NCBI GenBank assembly: GCA_964564635.1
Contig: CAZMAR010000009.1
Span: 1-13,258 of the forward strand
Direction: 5' to 3'
Length of the DNA stretch: 13,258 bases
From: Tepidaquicella sp964564635
GTDB lineage: Bacteria; Bacteroidota; Ignavibacteria; Tepidaquicellales; Tepidaquicellaceae
Shown: positions 1 to 7,388 of the stretch, piece after piece
Layout of the letters: every line of letters starts with the position of its first letter
How positions within the stretch are numbered: position 1 is the stretch's first letter
The notes under the pieces: generated by a model
What the model was told of the DNA's origin: nothing
Database searches by the model: none
What the model saw: only the letters and a program-made list of their open reading frames with translations
Made by a program: the position numbers and the translations under genes

Positions 1-75
1 CGCAGGGATTATTGTTGCATTTACAGGTCGAGTTCCTGATATCTGCTCTGTATTTCCAAGTGGTGTGTGAGTAAT
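1..75 (-). repeat. Left arm of a near-identical inverted repeat (paralog tail)
   Basis: The reverse complement of 1-75 matches 13184-13258 with only 4 mismatches (left positions 1, 4, 27 and 31). Positions 32-75 give a 44-nt perfect match. Both arms lie inside the paralogous Asp-box genes and end at the same codon. Confidence 0.9.
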
Positions 76-1536
76 AGAAGGTCCTAAATCAATTGTAGTA
101 ATCCACGCTTGATAAATTCCGGTTTTGTCATCACACCAATAAGGATATACTTTATTGTTACCAGATGTAATACCAATATAATCTCCCTGATATCCAGAAG
201 CTAATCCTGAAATAGGTTTAGGTTTAAATCTATGGTCACTAACAAGAATATCAGTCCAAGTATTTCCACCATCAATCGAACGAGAAACATACACCTCAGC
301 AGAGTCATTAGTAGGAATATTTCTTGTATCATAATAAACAACATTCACACCACCGTATTCATCAACTCTCAAAGCAGGTAAATATTGATATTTACCGTTG
401 TTTAACGGATCCTGATTAACTCTAATTCCTGCAGACCAGGTATTTCCACCATCAGTAGATCTGTGCAGGATAATATCAGGATCTGTACCTGCAGGAGCTA
501 AATTTTTCTCTGCTGTACAAATATAAATCCATCCGTTCCTGGGACCACCGGTTCTATCTACACCCATCCATGGGAAATCATTTACTCTAATTGAAGTTGC
601 AAACAGGTTTCCTCTAATACCATTGCAGTCATAAATATTATTATTAGCAGTCCAGTTAACACCACCGTTTGTTGATTTTGCAAATCCAACATAATCCCCT
701 GTATATGGTGAACCAGTAATTGGATTTTGCCAACAAATAATTGCATCACCATTTGGCATAATTGCACCATTAACACCTTGATGGTAATGCCCAGAAGCAG
801 GAACCGCGACCTGAATTGCTGAACTATAGGAAGCACCATTATTCGTAGAATAAGCAACTGCACAATAAGGAGTACTTGTCCAATAAGACCAGGTTACATA
901 AACTCTTCCAGCATAAGGACTGGATGGAACATCATTGACAAAAGTATGGTTTTTATCTTGCGAACCAGATGCAACTGTCCATGCATTTGACCATGTAATA
1001 CCATAGTTTGTAGAATAAGCAGCATATAACCCACCTGAATACCCAAGGTAAGATTGATAAAAATAACCATTTAAACCAATTGCAGGTGCGGGATCACCAC
1101 CGTGATTATTAATTGGAGCTGCAGCAGTAGTATCTGAACCGAACCAATTAACACCTGCATTTGTAGAGGCATACATACCTTCACTGATAAAGGATACTGA
1201 AGTAGTCACCGCATTAGAACTACCATATAAAATAGATTGGTTAGTTGGATGGCGGGTAATCGGGGTTTCACTTTGTGTGTTATTAGAAGGATGCACTCTA
1301 ATATTAGGATTAACAATCATCATACCTGCAGGGGTATTATAAACCTGGGGTTCAGTAAAAGTTCTCTGAATGTTATCAGTAATAACAGGCTGAGATACTG
1401 GTTCCCCTGTAGGTTCAAGTTTCATCATACGAGGGTCATTATTCCATCTTTCAAATGAATCTTCCGTAATCTTTTGCCCCATAAATAATGCTACTGCTAA
1501 AACCAGTAGCGAAATAGGAATGAGAAGTTTCTTCAT
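1..1536 (-). CDS. Secreted Asp-box (BNR/sialidase-like) repeat protein, C-terminus missing at window edge
   Basis: The frame is open for 512 codons from the ATG at 1534-1536 to the window edge, with no stop, so the C-terminus lies outside. Residues 1-20 form a Sec signal peptide (MKK plus a hydrophobic stretch ending near GQK). Six Asp-box motifs (S-x-D/N-x-G-x-x-W/Y) lie near residues 124-131, 175-182, 230-237, 288-295, 360-367 and 420-427, as in BNR beta-propellers. Asp-boxes mark the fold and do not prove sialidase activity; I see no assignable catalytic set. The tail after residue 485 (GPSITHTPLGNTEQ) probably starts another domain, and a T9SS sorting domain beyond the edge would be expected but is not seen. 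There is no Shine-Dalgarno before the start, only A/T-rich sequence. The protein is a paralog of the gene at the right edge: 81 of the last 100 residues match by eye. Likely role: cell-surface or secreted protein of unknown ligand. Confidence 0.88.
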   Translation of the reverse strand, partial: MKKLLIPISLLVLAVALFMGQKITEDSFERWNNDPRMMKLEPTGEPVSQPVITDNIQRTFTEPQVYNTPAGMMIVNPNIRVHPSNNTQSETPITRHPTNQSILYGSSNAVTTSVSFISEGMYASTNAGVNWFGSDTTAAAPINNHGGDPAPAIGLNGYFYQSYLGYSGGLYAAYSTNYGITWSNAWTVASGSQDKNHTFVNDVPSSPYAGRVYVTWSYWTSTPYCAVAYSTNNGASYSSAIQVAVPASGHYHQGVNGAIMPNGDAIICWQNPITGSPYTGDYVGFAKSTNGGVNWTANNNIYDCNGIRGNLFATSIRVNDFPWMGVDRTGGPRNGWIYICTAEKNLAPAGTDPDIILHRSTDGGNTWSAGIRVNQDPLNNGKYQYLPALRVDEYGGVNVVYYDTRNIPTNDSAEVYVSRSIDGGNTWTDILVSDHRFKPKPISGLASGYQGDYIGITSGNNKVYPYWCDDKTGIYQAWITTIDLGPSITHTPLGNTEQISGTRPVNATIIPA

Positions 1537-1596
1537 TTTTTTGCAATTTAATTTAGAAATATATTTTTTAAGTTATATAAAAAGAAATTAAAAATC

Positions 1597-1612
1597 AAAT
1601 AATTAATTATTT
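1597..1612. repeat. Perfect 16-nt AT palindrome upstream of the left Asp-box gene
   Basis: AAATAATTAATTATTT reads the same on both strands and lies 61 nt before the Asp-box gene start. It could be an operator, but AT-only palindromes arise easily in DNA of this composition, so functional confidence is low. Confidence 0.25.
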
Positions 1613-1632
1613 TTAAAAAAGAACAATTTCAT
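1603..1632 (-). other. Possible 9-codon leader ORF behind a strong Shine-Dalgarno
   Basis: On the minus strand GGGAGG (1635-1640) precedes an ATG at 1630-1632, which opens a nine-codon frame MKLFFFKNN ending in TAA at 1603-1605. The purine-rich site is stronger than that of most real genes here, but the spacing to ATG is only 2 nt and the peptide has no recognisable regulatory design. It lies 66 nt upstream of the Asp-box gene. It may be chance. Confidence 0.15.
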
Positions 1633-1682
1633 TTCCTCCCTTTGTAAATTAAGTTAATAATAAATTAAAAACAATATATTAT

Positions 1683-2414
1683 TTATTTTAAAAAATAAGA
1701 CAATCCAAACCCAATTTTTAAGCCATCAATATAAATTTTAGAATCATATTCCTGCGGGAAATAGAATATTTCATCACCGATTACTATTTGATTAGTTGGA
1801 AATCGACTTTTTGAATTATATTTTCCTTCTCTAAATCTCAAATCAAAATCAACAGCAAATCTCGGTGTTAAATAATATTCTATGTTCACTAATATGTGAA
1901 TCGTAAGCTCAGGAGTGTTTGATACTGTTTCTGTTTCTAAATTAGCAAATCGTCTTACTCTATTTCCAATATATGTACCTATGCCACCACCGATATAAAT
2001 ATTTGTAGAAGAGATAAATTCAGGTAATTTATATAACACAGATAGTTCAATTGGAAAAACTTGTAATTCCTCTTGAGCAGAAAACCTTTTCCTATTTGAA
2101 TCATTGGATACTGTTTGCACCAACTCGTCATCATTAATTTTTAAGTACTCACTCGATAAGCAAATGGAAATATCCTCTGATAAAATTTTTTTTCTTACAA
2201 AAATTCCAAATCCATATCCTCCTTTTGTATCAATGGTTAAATTACGCTCTACAGGATCTGGTGAATTTGAAAACATTTGAATGGAAGCTGAAGAGATAAA
2301 ATTTCCTGTTAAAGAGATAGAAAAATTTTCAAAGTTAAAACTTTGTGCAAAAATTGCTTGTGGAATTATGTACAATAAAACTAATATTAAAATTCTATTT
2401 CTCAAGTACAGCAT
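1683..2414 (-). CDS. Outer-membrane beta-barrel protein (OmpA/opacity-like porin fold)
   Basis: This is a 243-residue protein if started at the ATG at 2412-2414. That start gives a clean signal peptide (MLYLRNRILILVLLYII..., cleavage after AIFAQ near residue 24). The frame stays open upstream to a TTG at 2465, but that start would place a second hydrophobic stretch before the signal and overlap the upstream lipoprotein gene by 71 nt, so I reject it. The mature part alternates polar and hydrophobic residues in short strands with glycine/aromatic turns (YIGGGIGTYIG, FAVDFDLRFREGKY) and ends GLKIGFGLSYFLK, a typical terminal beta-strand. The chosen start overlaps the lipoprotein gene's end by 20 nt, which suggests translational coupling. 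I infer an outer-membrane location; the cargo or ligand is unknown. Confidence 0.75.
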   Translation of the reverse strand: MLYLRNRILILVLLYIIPQAIFAQSFNFENFSISLTGNFISSASIQMFSNSPDPVERNLTIDTKGGYGFGIFVRKKILSEDISICLSSEYLKINDDELVQTVSNDSNRKRFSAQEELQVFPIELSVLYKLPEFISSTNIYIGGGIGTYIGNRVRRFANLETETVSNTPELTIHILVNIEYYLTPRFAVDFDLRFREGKYNSKSRFPTNQIVIGDEIFYFPQEYDSKIYIDGLKIGFGLSYFLK

Positions 2415-2763
2415 TATAATAATCAAAATCAAAAATGTACCAATTAGAAGTAGCAGCATCAACAATTACTCCAACCAATCCTACTACAATATCAAGAATT
2501 AACCAACCAATACCAAGAGAATAAGATAAACGAAGAGTTTTTTTCTTATATCCATCCTTTATAAACTCTATTACATATTCTTTCCCTTTCCTTAAAGAAA
2601 CCTTTGCGGGCGTAGTCCCTTCATCATTACCATTAATTAATATTGTAGCGCCCGGCGGAGTGCTATTTAATTGAATTTCCTGTTTGCTTCCGGAAAATAT
2701 TGTAGCACATCCGGAGTAAACAAGAATAAGGATAATCATAAAATATACAAATACTTTTTTCAT
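2395..2763 (-). CDS. PEGA-domain lipoprotein
   Basis: The protein has 122 residues with a lipoprotein signal (hydrophobic residues 4-16, then YSGC with the lipidated Cys at 19). A PEGA-type beta-domain follows at about 30-80: STPPGATILINGNDEGTTPA, then a KGKEY..EF.KDGYK run, which is the family's usual pattern. Residues 83-104 form a second hydrophobic stretch rich in Gly/Ile/Val (LGIGWLILDIVVGLVGVIVD), so the C-terminus may sit in or against a membrane. The opening CATIFSGSKQEI resembles small YceK-like lipoproteins. A weak GAGCT lies just before the ATG. The gene overlaps the beta-barrel gene downstream, so both are likely co-transcribed, and the pair may work together at the outer membrane (inference). 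The lipobox -3 position is Tyr rather than Leu. Confidence 0.78.
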   Translation of the reverse strand: MKKVFVYFMIILILVYSGCATIFSGSKQEIQLNSTPPGATILINGNDEGTTPAKVSLRKGKEYVIEFIKDGYKKKTLRLSYSLGIGWLILDIVVGLVGVIVDAATSNWYIFDFDYYNAVLEK

Positions 2764-2827
2764 AGCTCAATTTTTTTGTTAATAAAATTTAACAAAGGCA
2801 CAAATAAAAATGAATACAAAATGAAAT

Positions 2828-2864
2828 AAAAAAAATAGGGAATCCTGCTTTGCAGAATCCCCTA
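2828..2864 (-). terminator. Rho-independent terminator after the T9SS-CTD gene
   Basis: Read on the minus strand, TAGGGGATTCTGC (2852-2864) pairs with GCAGGATTCCCTA (2836-2848) around a 3-nt loop. The stem is 13 bp with two G-U wobbles and is followed by eight T residues (2828-2835). It begins 24 nt past the stop of the 2889-3713 gene and closes that transcription unit before the lipoprotein gene. Confidence 0.88.
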
Positions 2865-2888
2865 TACATTTTATTAAATAAAATTACT

Positions 2889-3713
2889 TTATTTAATAAG
2901 AACCATCTTCTTTACATCAACGAAGTTGCTTGTTTCAAGTTTATAATAATATATACCACTTGAGAGTTCTGATGCATTAAATTCAATAATATATTTACCA
3001 GCATGTTTATATTCATTTACAAGCACTGCAACCTCATTACCAAGAATATTATAAATCTTTAAAGTAACGAAATCTGACTTTGGTAAATCAAATGAAATTT
3101 TTGTTACAGGGTTGAATGGATTGGGGTAATTCTGATGTAATACATAATCGTTCGGAATTTCTGAAGTATTGTTTTCTAAACCACTCAAAAGACAGGGTTG
3201 AGGGTCAGTTTTAGTCCATTGGGTCCCATAAGTTAATGGTGTCAGGTTATCAAAAACAGCTGAATTGGTCCTGAAAGCCATCATAATGCAAGCGTTAGGA
3301 TTCAAAAGATTGAATTTAAAGCTTGCTATCCAGTGATTTCCTGATGAAAATTGGTACGGTGTTCTGTTATAAAGTAGCAGGATATTCATACTACAAGCCG
3401 TACCATTTAGAATATTTGTTGTGGTCAAATAACCATAATTAACATTATTATTCAAATTATTATTTGCGTTCAAAGCAGGACTCTCCTCAACAAGAGTAAT
3501 CCCATTTGGTGGGTCTGTTGTGTAGTAATCAATACGGACATTAGTAGGTCCGGGACTCCAGGTCTGTCCGCTGGGAACATTAGCGTAAAGGTCAATAACA
3601 AAATATCCACTTTCAACTCTTGGATTCAGTAATGCAAAATTTACCTTTACCTGTGCATAAGAATTGAAAGCGACCGCAATTAAAATTATTGTTATTAAAA
3701 TTATTTTCTTCAT
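2889..3713 (-). CDS. Secreted protein with T9SS type A C-terminal sorting domain
   Basis: The protein has 274 residues. Residues 1-20 are a Sec signal peptide (cleavage near SYAQ). Residues 22-165 form a beta-rich domain I cannot assign firmly (VNFALLNPRVESGYFVIDLY, then GQTWSPGPTNVRIDYYT and a GNHWIASFKFN strand). Its length and strand pattern would fit a cohesin-like or immunoglobulin-like sandwich, but that is inference. Residues 189-274 are a clear T9SS type A sorting domain: NYPNPFNPVTKISFDLP, then LKIYNILGNEVAVLV, GKYIIEFNA, L.SGIYYYKL and a Lys-rich end (KKMVLIK). Such domains take cargo across the outer membrane and are usually removed when the protein is anchored or released. The gene lies 34 nt after the Fn3/dockerin gene and before a terminator, so the two are probably co-expressed. 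No clear Shine-Dalgarno is visible. Confidence 0.88.
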   Translation of the reverse strand: MKKIILITIILIAVAFNSYAQVKVNFALLNPRVESGYFVIDLYANVPSGQTWSPGPTNVRIDYYTTDPPNGITLVEESPALNANNNLNNNVNYGYLTTTNILNGTACSMNILLLYNRTPYQFSSGNHWIASFKFNLLNPNACIMMAFRTNSAVFDNLTPLTYGTQWTKTDPQPCLLSGLENNTSEIPNDYVLHQNYPNPFNPVTKISFDLPKSDFVTLKIYNILGNEVAVLVNEYKHAGKYIIEFNASELSSGIYYYKLETSNFVDVKKMVLIK

Positions 3714-3747
3714 AATTATAGTTTTAAACTTTTAAAAATTCATTTTA

Positions 3748-5796
3748 TTAATATGGCCTAATGAAATTCTTACCGAAATTAGAATATAGAATCGGTAAAT
3801 CATAACCATCTACATAAGTATCACCATTAAAGTCACAAGACCTGTAACCATCTTTACCAAATTGCGTCTTATATAAATCATAATCTGTTGGATTTACATA
3901 TCCATCCTGATTACCATCTCCACCATATAAAACCCATGCAGAACCAACCTGTTTCATATTACTTCCATAAGCTTTGTTTGCAGCAGTTGTAAAATCGTAA
4001 TTAGTCGTTGAACCTGTAGCAAAAGCGGGAGCTGTATTACTCCAGGTTTCGAGATGGTTTCTATGTTTAACTATAATATAATAATTTCCATTCGGCGCTT
4101 TCTCAAAACTGATTAGAGCAGTTCCTGATGTTGATAAGAATGCATTGGAACTATCTCTCAATGTAAATGGGCTTGTCGGTTGTGCAAGATAGACCTTAAT
4201 TGTATCCTGAACCTGATTTGTTCCATCATAGAATCCTTCAAGATATACTTTTAGATTTAAATAGAAAGTCTGCACAGTTGTAAATCTAAACGCAGAAGCC
4301 CATGGACCCTGCCCACCTTCATTATATGCACATACTCTCCAATAATACTGAGTATTTCCAGTCAAAATACCTGAGGGGACATTAAATTGAGACTGAGTAA
4401 TGTTAGTAGCATCAAGAACTGTAGATGAGAAGGAAGAAAGAGTTGAAATTTGTACCCTATAATAAGATGCACCTGTAACATCACTCCAATCAAGCAAAGG
4501 TGTTAGAGAAACTCCTGTTGCTAAGTTTGGCGGAGATATTAATGTAGGTGCTCCAGGTGGTTGGATACTTGTTGTAAAATTCCATACACTTGACCAGGGA
4601 CCATCACCTCCAGCATTTGTAGCTCGAACACGCCAATAATATTGAACATTATATGATAATACACCAGATGGAATTGTATACTGCGAAGTACTACCAGTGA
4701 CCATATTAACTACTGTAGTGGTAAATCCTGAATTCGTAGATACCTGAACTCTATAAGTCGTAGCAGTTGGAACATCATTCCAATCAAGAGTTGGGGTTAA
4801 AGAAATTCCCGTTGCATTATTCGGAGGTGATAATAACATAGGTGCTGCTGGCGGAGCAGTTCCGGTTGTAAAGTATCTATAAGAAGACCAGGGACCTTCC
4901 CCTGCAATATTCGCAGCTAAAACTCTCCAATAATACATTGTACTTCCAGATAGAATTCCACTTGGAAGTGTATGTTGAGAAGTGGTAATTCCTGATTGGT
5001 CATATACTAAAGCTGTGAATGTAGAATTCAAAGCAATTTGTACACGATAAGAAGTAGCACCAGAAACATCTGACCAGTCTAAAAGTGGAGTAGTGGAAAC
5101 ATTGGTCGCACCATTAGCAGGAGATATTAAAGTTGGCGCACCTGGAACCGGAGGCACAGTTGTAAAATTCCATACTTCAGACCAGGGACTTGTTCCACCA
5201 TTATTAGTTGCGCTTACTCTCCAATAATAAAGCGTGTTAGTGGTTAATATACCTGAGGTGATTGTATACCCAGGATTGTTAATACCAGTTACATTAACAA
5301 CATAAGAAGTGAAATTCGGATTTGTCGACACCTGAACATTGTAATAATTTGCACCAGCAACAGAATTCCAACTTAGAGTAGGCGTTAATGTAACATTTGT
5401 AGAACCATTTGGTGGAGAAATTAAAGTTGGAGCAGCCGGTGGTGCAGCACTCGTTGTAAAAGTAAATTGTGTAGACCATTGGCTTGTTCCTGTTGGTCCC
5501 GTAGCATTAACACGCCAATAATATGTTGTATTAGCCTCTAAAATGGCACTGACTATTTCATACTGAGATTGAGTTAATCCCGCCTGATCTAAAATTGTAT
5601 AAGCACCCTGAAAAACTTGGATTCTGTAACTCGTAGCCCCAGAAACATCAGTCCAGTCAAAAGTAAAAAACAGTGGAATGTTCGTTGCTCCATTAGGCGG
5701 ATACAACAGTATTGGTGGTTGAGGCTGTGCTATTATTACTCCAGAAGAAAACATTAGTAAAAGAGTAATAATAAGAATAAAATAAATTTTTTTCAT
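3748..5796 (-). CDS. Secreted multi-Fn3 protein with dockerin-like C-terminus
   Basis: The protein has 682 residues. Residues 1-24 are a signal peptide (cleavage near IIAQ). Five Fn3-like modules follow at about 27-115, 121-213, 219-311, 317-409 and 415-507. Each has a P-x-L-x-SP-PNG-A-T-x-V start, a L-D-W-x-D-V-x-G-A-x-x-Y-R-V-Q strand, a T-x-Y-Y-W-R-V strand and a G-x-x-P-W-S...F-T-T end. Residues 512-624 form a beta-rich module with the motif YYIIVKHRNHLETWS, which I have seen before dockerin-like tails in this phylum. Residues 627-676 hold two calcium-loop repeats, D627-x-N-x-D-x-Y-x-N-x-x-D638 and D655-x-N-x-D-x-Y-x-D-x-x-D666, as in type I dockerins. No T9SS sorting domain is present; the chain ends NFIRPY. 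I infer a surface or extracellular scaffold/adhesion role. A good AGAGG site sets the start. Confidence 0.87.
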   Translation of the reverse strand: MKKIYFILIITLLLMFSSGVIIAQPQPPILLYPPNGATNIPLFFTFDWTDVSGATSYRIQVFQGAYTILDQAGLTQSQYEIVSAILEANTTYYWRVNATGPTGTSQWSTQFTFTTSAAPPAAPTLISPPNGSTNVTLTPTLSWNSVAGANYYNVQVSTNPNFTSYVVNVTGINNPGYTITSGILTTNTLYYWRVSATNNGGTSPWSEVWNFTTVPPVPGAPTLISPANGATNVSTTPLLDWSDVSGATSYRVQIALNSTFTALVYDQSGITTSQHTLPSGILSGSTMYYWRVLAANIAGEGPWSSYRYFTTGTAPPAAPMLLSPPNNATGISLTPTLDWNDVPTATTYRVQVSTNSGFTTTVVNMVTGSTSQYTIPSGVLSYNVQYYWRVRATNAGGDGPWSSVWNFTTSIQPPGAPTLISPPNLATGVSLTPLLDWSDVTGASYYRVQISTLSSFSSTVLDATNITQSQFNVPSGILTGNTQYYWRVCAYNEGGQGPWASAFRFTTVQTFYLNLKVYLEGFYDGTNQVQDTIKVYLAQPTSPFTLRDSSNAFLSTSGTALISFEKAPNGNYYIIVKHRNHLETWSNTAPAFATGSTTNYDFTTAANKAYGSNMKQVGSAWVLYGGDGNQDGYVNPTDYDLYKTQFGKDGYRSCDFNGDTYVDGYDLPILYSNFGKNFIRPY
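4276..5718 (-). repeat. Five tandem Fn3-module coding repeats
   Basis: This is the DNA of the five Fn3-like modules. The last four start exactly 98 codons (294 nt) apart (A/G-A-P at residues 121, 219, 317 and 415); the first is about 3 codons shorter. The strict period points to tandem duplication without later indels, although the copies differ widely in sequence. Confidence 0.85.
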
Positions 5797-5802
5797 TACT
5801 AA

Positions 5803-5807
5803 CCTCT
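5803..5807 (-). promoter_or_regulatory. Ribosome binding site of the Fn3/dockerin gene
   Basis: AGAGG on the minus strand lies 6 nt before the ATG at 5794-5796. It is one of few good Shine-Dalgarno sites in the window and confirms this start. Confidence 0.65.
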
Positions 5808-6044
5808 TTAAATTTTTTATAAATTGTTTATTAAAATTAATTCAAAAAACAATAAAATAAGCTAATTTATTTAAAGAACTATTTTAACATTTAAATATAA
5901 TAAAACAATAATTAAAAATCAACTACTCTTTAATAATCTTACCACCTCATAAAATCAAAATTCTCAATAATTTAATCAAGAAGCATTTCATAGAGATAAT
6001 GAATCAAGAATTTTTGAATAAAAATATTAAAAAAACATTTTATA
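5808..6044. other. AT-rich intergenic region between Fn3 gene and tRNAs
   Basis: The divergent Fn3 (minus) and tRNA (plus) units both start from this stretch, so it should hold the promoter of the Fn3 gene. The sequence is almost entirely A/T, and many weak -10-like boxes occur, none distinctive. I see no ORF, hairpin or repeat worth naming. Confidence 0.5.
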
Positions 6045-6073
6045 TTGAAAGGAAAAAATAAAAATTCTATTTT
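6045..6073 (+). promoter_or_regulatory. Possible promoter of the tRNA pair
   Basis: TTGAAA (6045-6050) and TATTTT (6068-6073) are separated by 17 nt. They place a start point near 6080, about 7 nt before the mature tRNA-Arg 5' end, which suits a stable-RNA promoter. The -10 box matches the consensus at only 4 of 6 positions and the background is AT-rich. Confidence 0.4.
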
Positions 6074-6086
6074 GCTACATACAATT

Positions 6087-6160
6087 GCGCCCGTAGCTCA
6101 GCTGGATAGAGCAACAGCCTTCTAAGCTGTGGGTCACTGGTTCGAATCCAGTCGGGCGTG
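6087..6160 (+). tRNA. tRNA-Arg (anticodon TCT)
   Basis: A full cloverleaf of 74 nt can be drawn: acceptor GCGCCCG/CGGGCGT (closing G-U pair), D-stem GCTC/GAGC, anticodon stem ACAGC/GCTGT with loop CTTCTAA (anticodon TCT at 6121-6123), variable GGGTC, T-arm ACTGG-TTCGAAT-CCAGT, discriminator G. It reads AGA codons (and AGG by wobble). The 3' CCA is not encoded (CAA follows), so a CCA-adding enzyme is needed. It lies 11 nt before tRNA-Gly and is likely co-transcribed with it. Confidence 0.96.
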
Positions 6161-6171
6161 CAAATAAACAA

Positions 6172-6243
<72 letters not shown>

Positions 6244-6293
6244 CACGATTATAATCAACCAATAATCAAAATTTTCACTCATATAATTTCCTA

Positions 6294-7382
6294 ATGTCCA
6301 ACAAAATTTATTTTACAGTTGGTCCAACTGAGTTATACCCTGTAATTAAAAAATTTTATTATTCAGCAATTAATAGAAAAATTTTTTCTATCTCTCATAG
6401 GAGTAAAGAATTCTCAGATATTTTCCAGGCAACAGTAAAGAACCTGAAAAAATTATTAAGCATACCCGAAGACTTTTATATCTTTTTCTTCAGTTCTGCA
6501 ACTGAATGTATGGAGAGAATTATTCAGAATTTAGTAATAGATAAAAGTTTTCATTATATAAATGGATTCTTTGCACAAAGATTTTATGATATATCTACTA
6601 AACTAAATAAATCTCCAGAAAAAATTTATTCTTCTTACGGAGAAGGAACAAATTTCAAAAATTTAATTCTTCCAGAGAGAATTGAATTAATCTGTATTGT
6701 TCTTAATGAAACAAGTACGGGGGTCGCATTAAATTTTGATGATATAAAAAAGTTAAAAATAAAATATCCAGAGATTCTCTTATCTCTTGATATAGTTACA
6801 GCAGTACCATATTATAAAATTGATTATGAATATGTTGACAGTGCGTTTTTTTCAGTTCAGAAAGGATTTGGAATGCCACCAGGTTTAGGAGTTTTAATAC
6901 TTAATGAAAAATGTATAAAGAAAGCTGAAATATTAAACAAAAAAGGAATTTCTATTGGCTCCTATAATAATTTTCTAAATTGGAAAGAAAATTTTTTGAA
7001 AAATCAAACCACAGTCACTCCGAATATTCCAGCAATTTATATTTTAGGAAAGATATGTGAATATTTGCTGGAGAATGGATATAAAAAGATTTCAGAGGAA
7101 ACAGATAAGAAATCTGAATTAATTTATAATTATTTTAATAATCACAAATTCATAAAACCTTTCGTTCAGAACAAATATTATCGTTCTAAAACTACAATCG
7201 TACTTGAGACAAAAATTAACTCAGAAAAAATTGTTAATATACTCTCTAACCAAGGTTTTGTTTTAAGTAGAGGATATAGTATATACAAAGAGAAACATAT
7301 AAGAATTGGTAATTTTCCCATGCATACAGTAGAAGATACAAAAAACTTAATTGAAAAATTTAAATTAATAAAATTAAAATAA
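6294..7382 (+). CDS. Class V PLP-dependent aminotransferase (SerC/alanine-glyoxylate-like)
   Basis: This is a 362-residue cytosolic fold-type I PLP enzyme. Visible landmarks are the N-terminal FTVGPTELYP substrate loop, SISHRSKEF (32-40), the phosphate-binding SSATE (67-71), NETSTGVALNFDDI (138-151), the cofactor-ring aspartate in SLDIVTAVP (D166), and the Schiff-base lysine in FSVQKGFGMPPGLGVLI (K190). The TPNIPAIYIL segment near 242-251 is also typical. The pattern is closest to phosphoserine aminotransferase and the alanine/serine-glyoxylate aminotransferases; the exact substrate cannot be read from the sequence, so no gene symbol is given. Serine or glycine metabolism is the likely area. 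The ATG at 6294 fits the family N-terminus; there is no strong Shine-Dalgarno. Its stop lies 6 nt before the rarA start, in the same frame, so the two are probably co-transcribed. Confidence 0.85.
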   Translation: MSNKIYFTVGPTELYPVIKKFYYSAINRKIFSISHRSKEFSDIFQATVKNLKKLLSIPEDFYIFFFSSATECMERIIQNLVIDKSFHYINGFFAQRFYDISTKLNKSPEKIYSSYGEGTNFKNLILPERIELICIVLNETSTGVALNFDDIKKLKIKYPEILLSLDIVTAVPYYKIDYEYVDSAFFSVQKGFGMPPGLGVLILNEKCIKKAEILNKKGISIGSYNNFLNWKENFLKNQTTVTPNIPAIYILGKICEYLLENGYKKISEETDKKSELIYNYFNNHKFIKPFVQNKYYRSKTTIVLETKINSEKIVNILSNQGFVLSRGYSIYKEKHIRIGNFPMHTVEDTKNLIEKFKLIKLK

Positions 7383-7388
7383 AAAAAG

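Noticed and set aside
582..863. Minus-strand 93-codon ORF inside the left Asp-box gene
   Set aside because: It is in a different frame of the same strand as a 512-codon frame with repeated Asp-boxes; the Leu/Met/Gln-rich product is a shadow.
1..1536. Calling the Asp-box proteins sialidases
   Set aside because: Asp-boxes occur in many beta-propellers. I could not identify the arginine triad, Tyr/Glu pair or the N-terminal RIP-type motif of true sialidases.
4276..5718. A CRISPR array or DNA-level repeat element in the periodic region
   Set aside because: The 294-nt period is explained by protein modules; the copies are diverged at DNA level and there are no short identical repeats with unique spacers.
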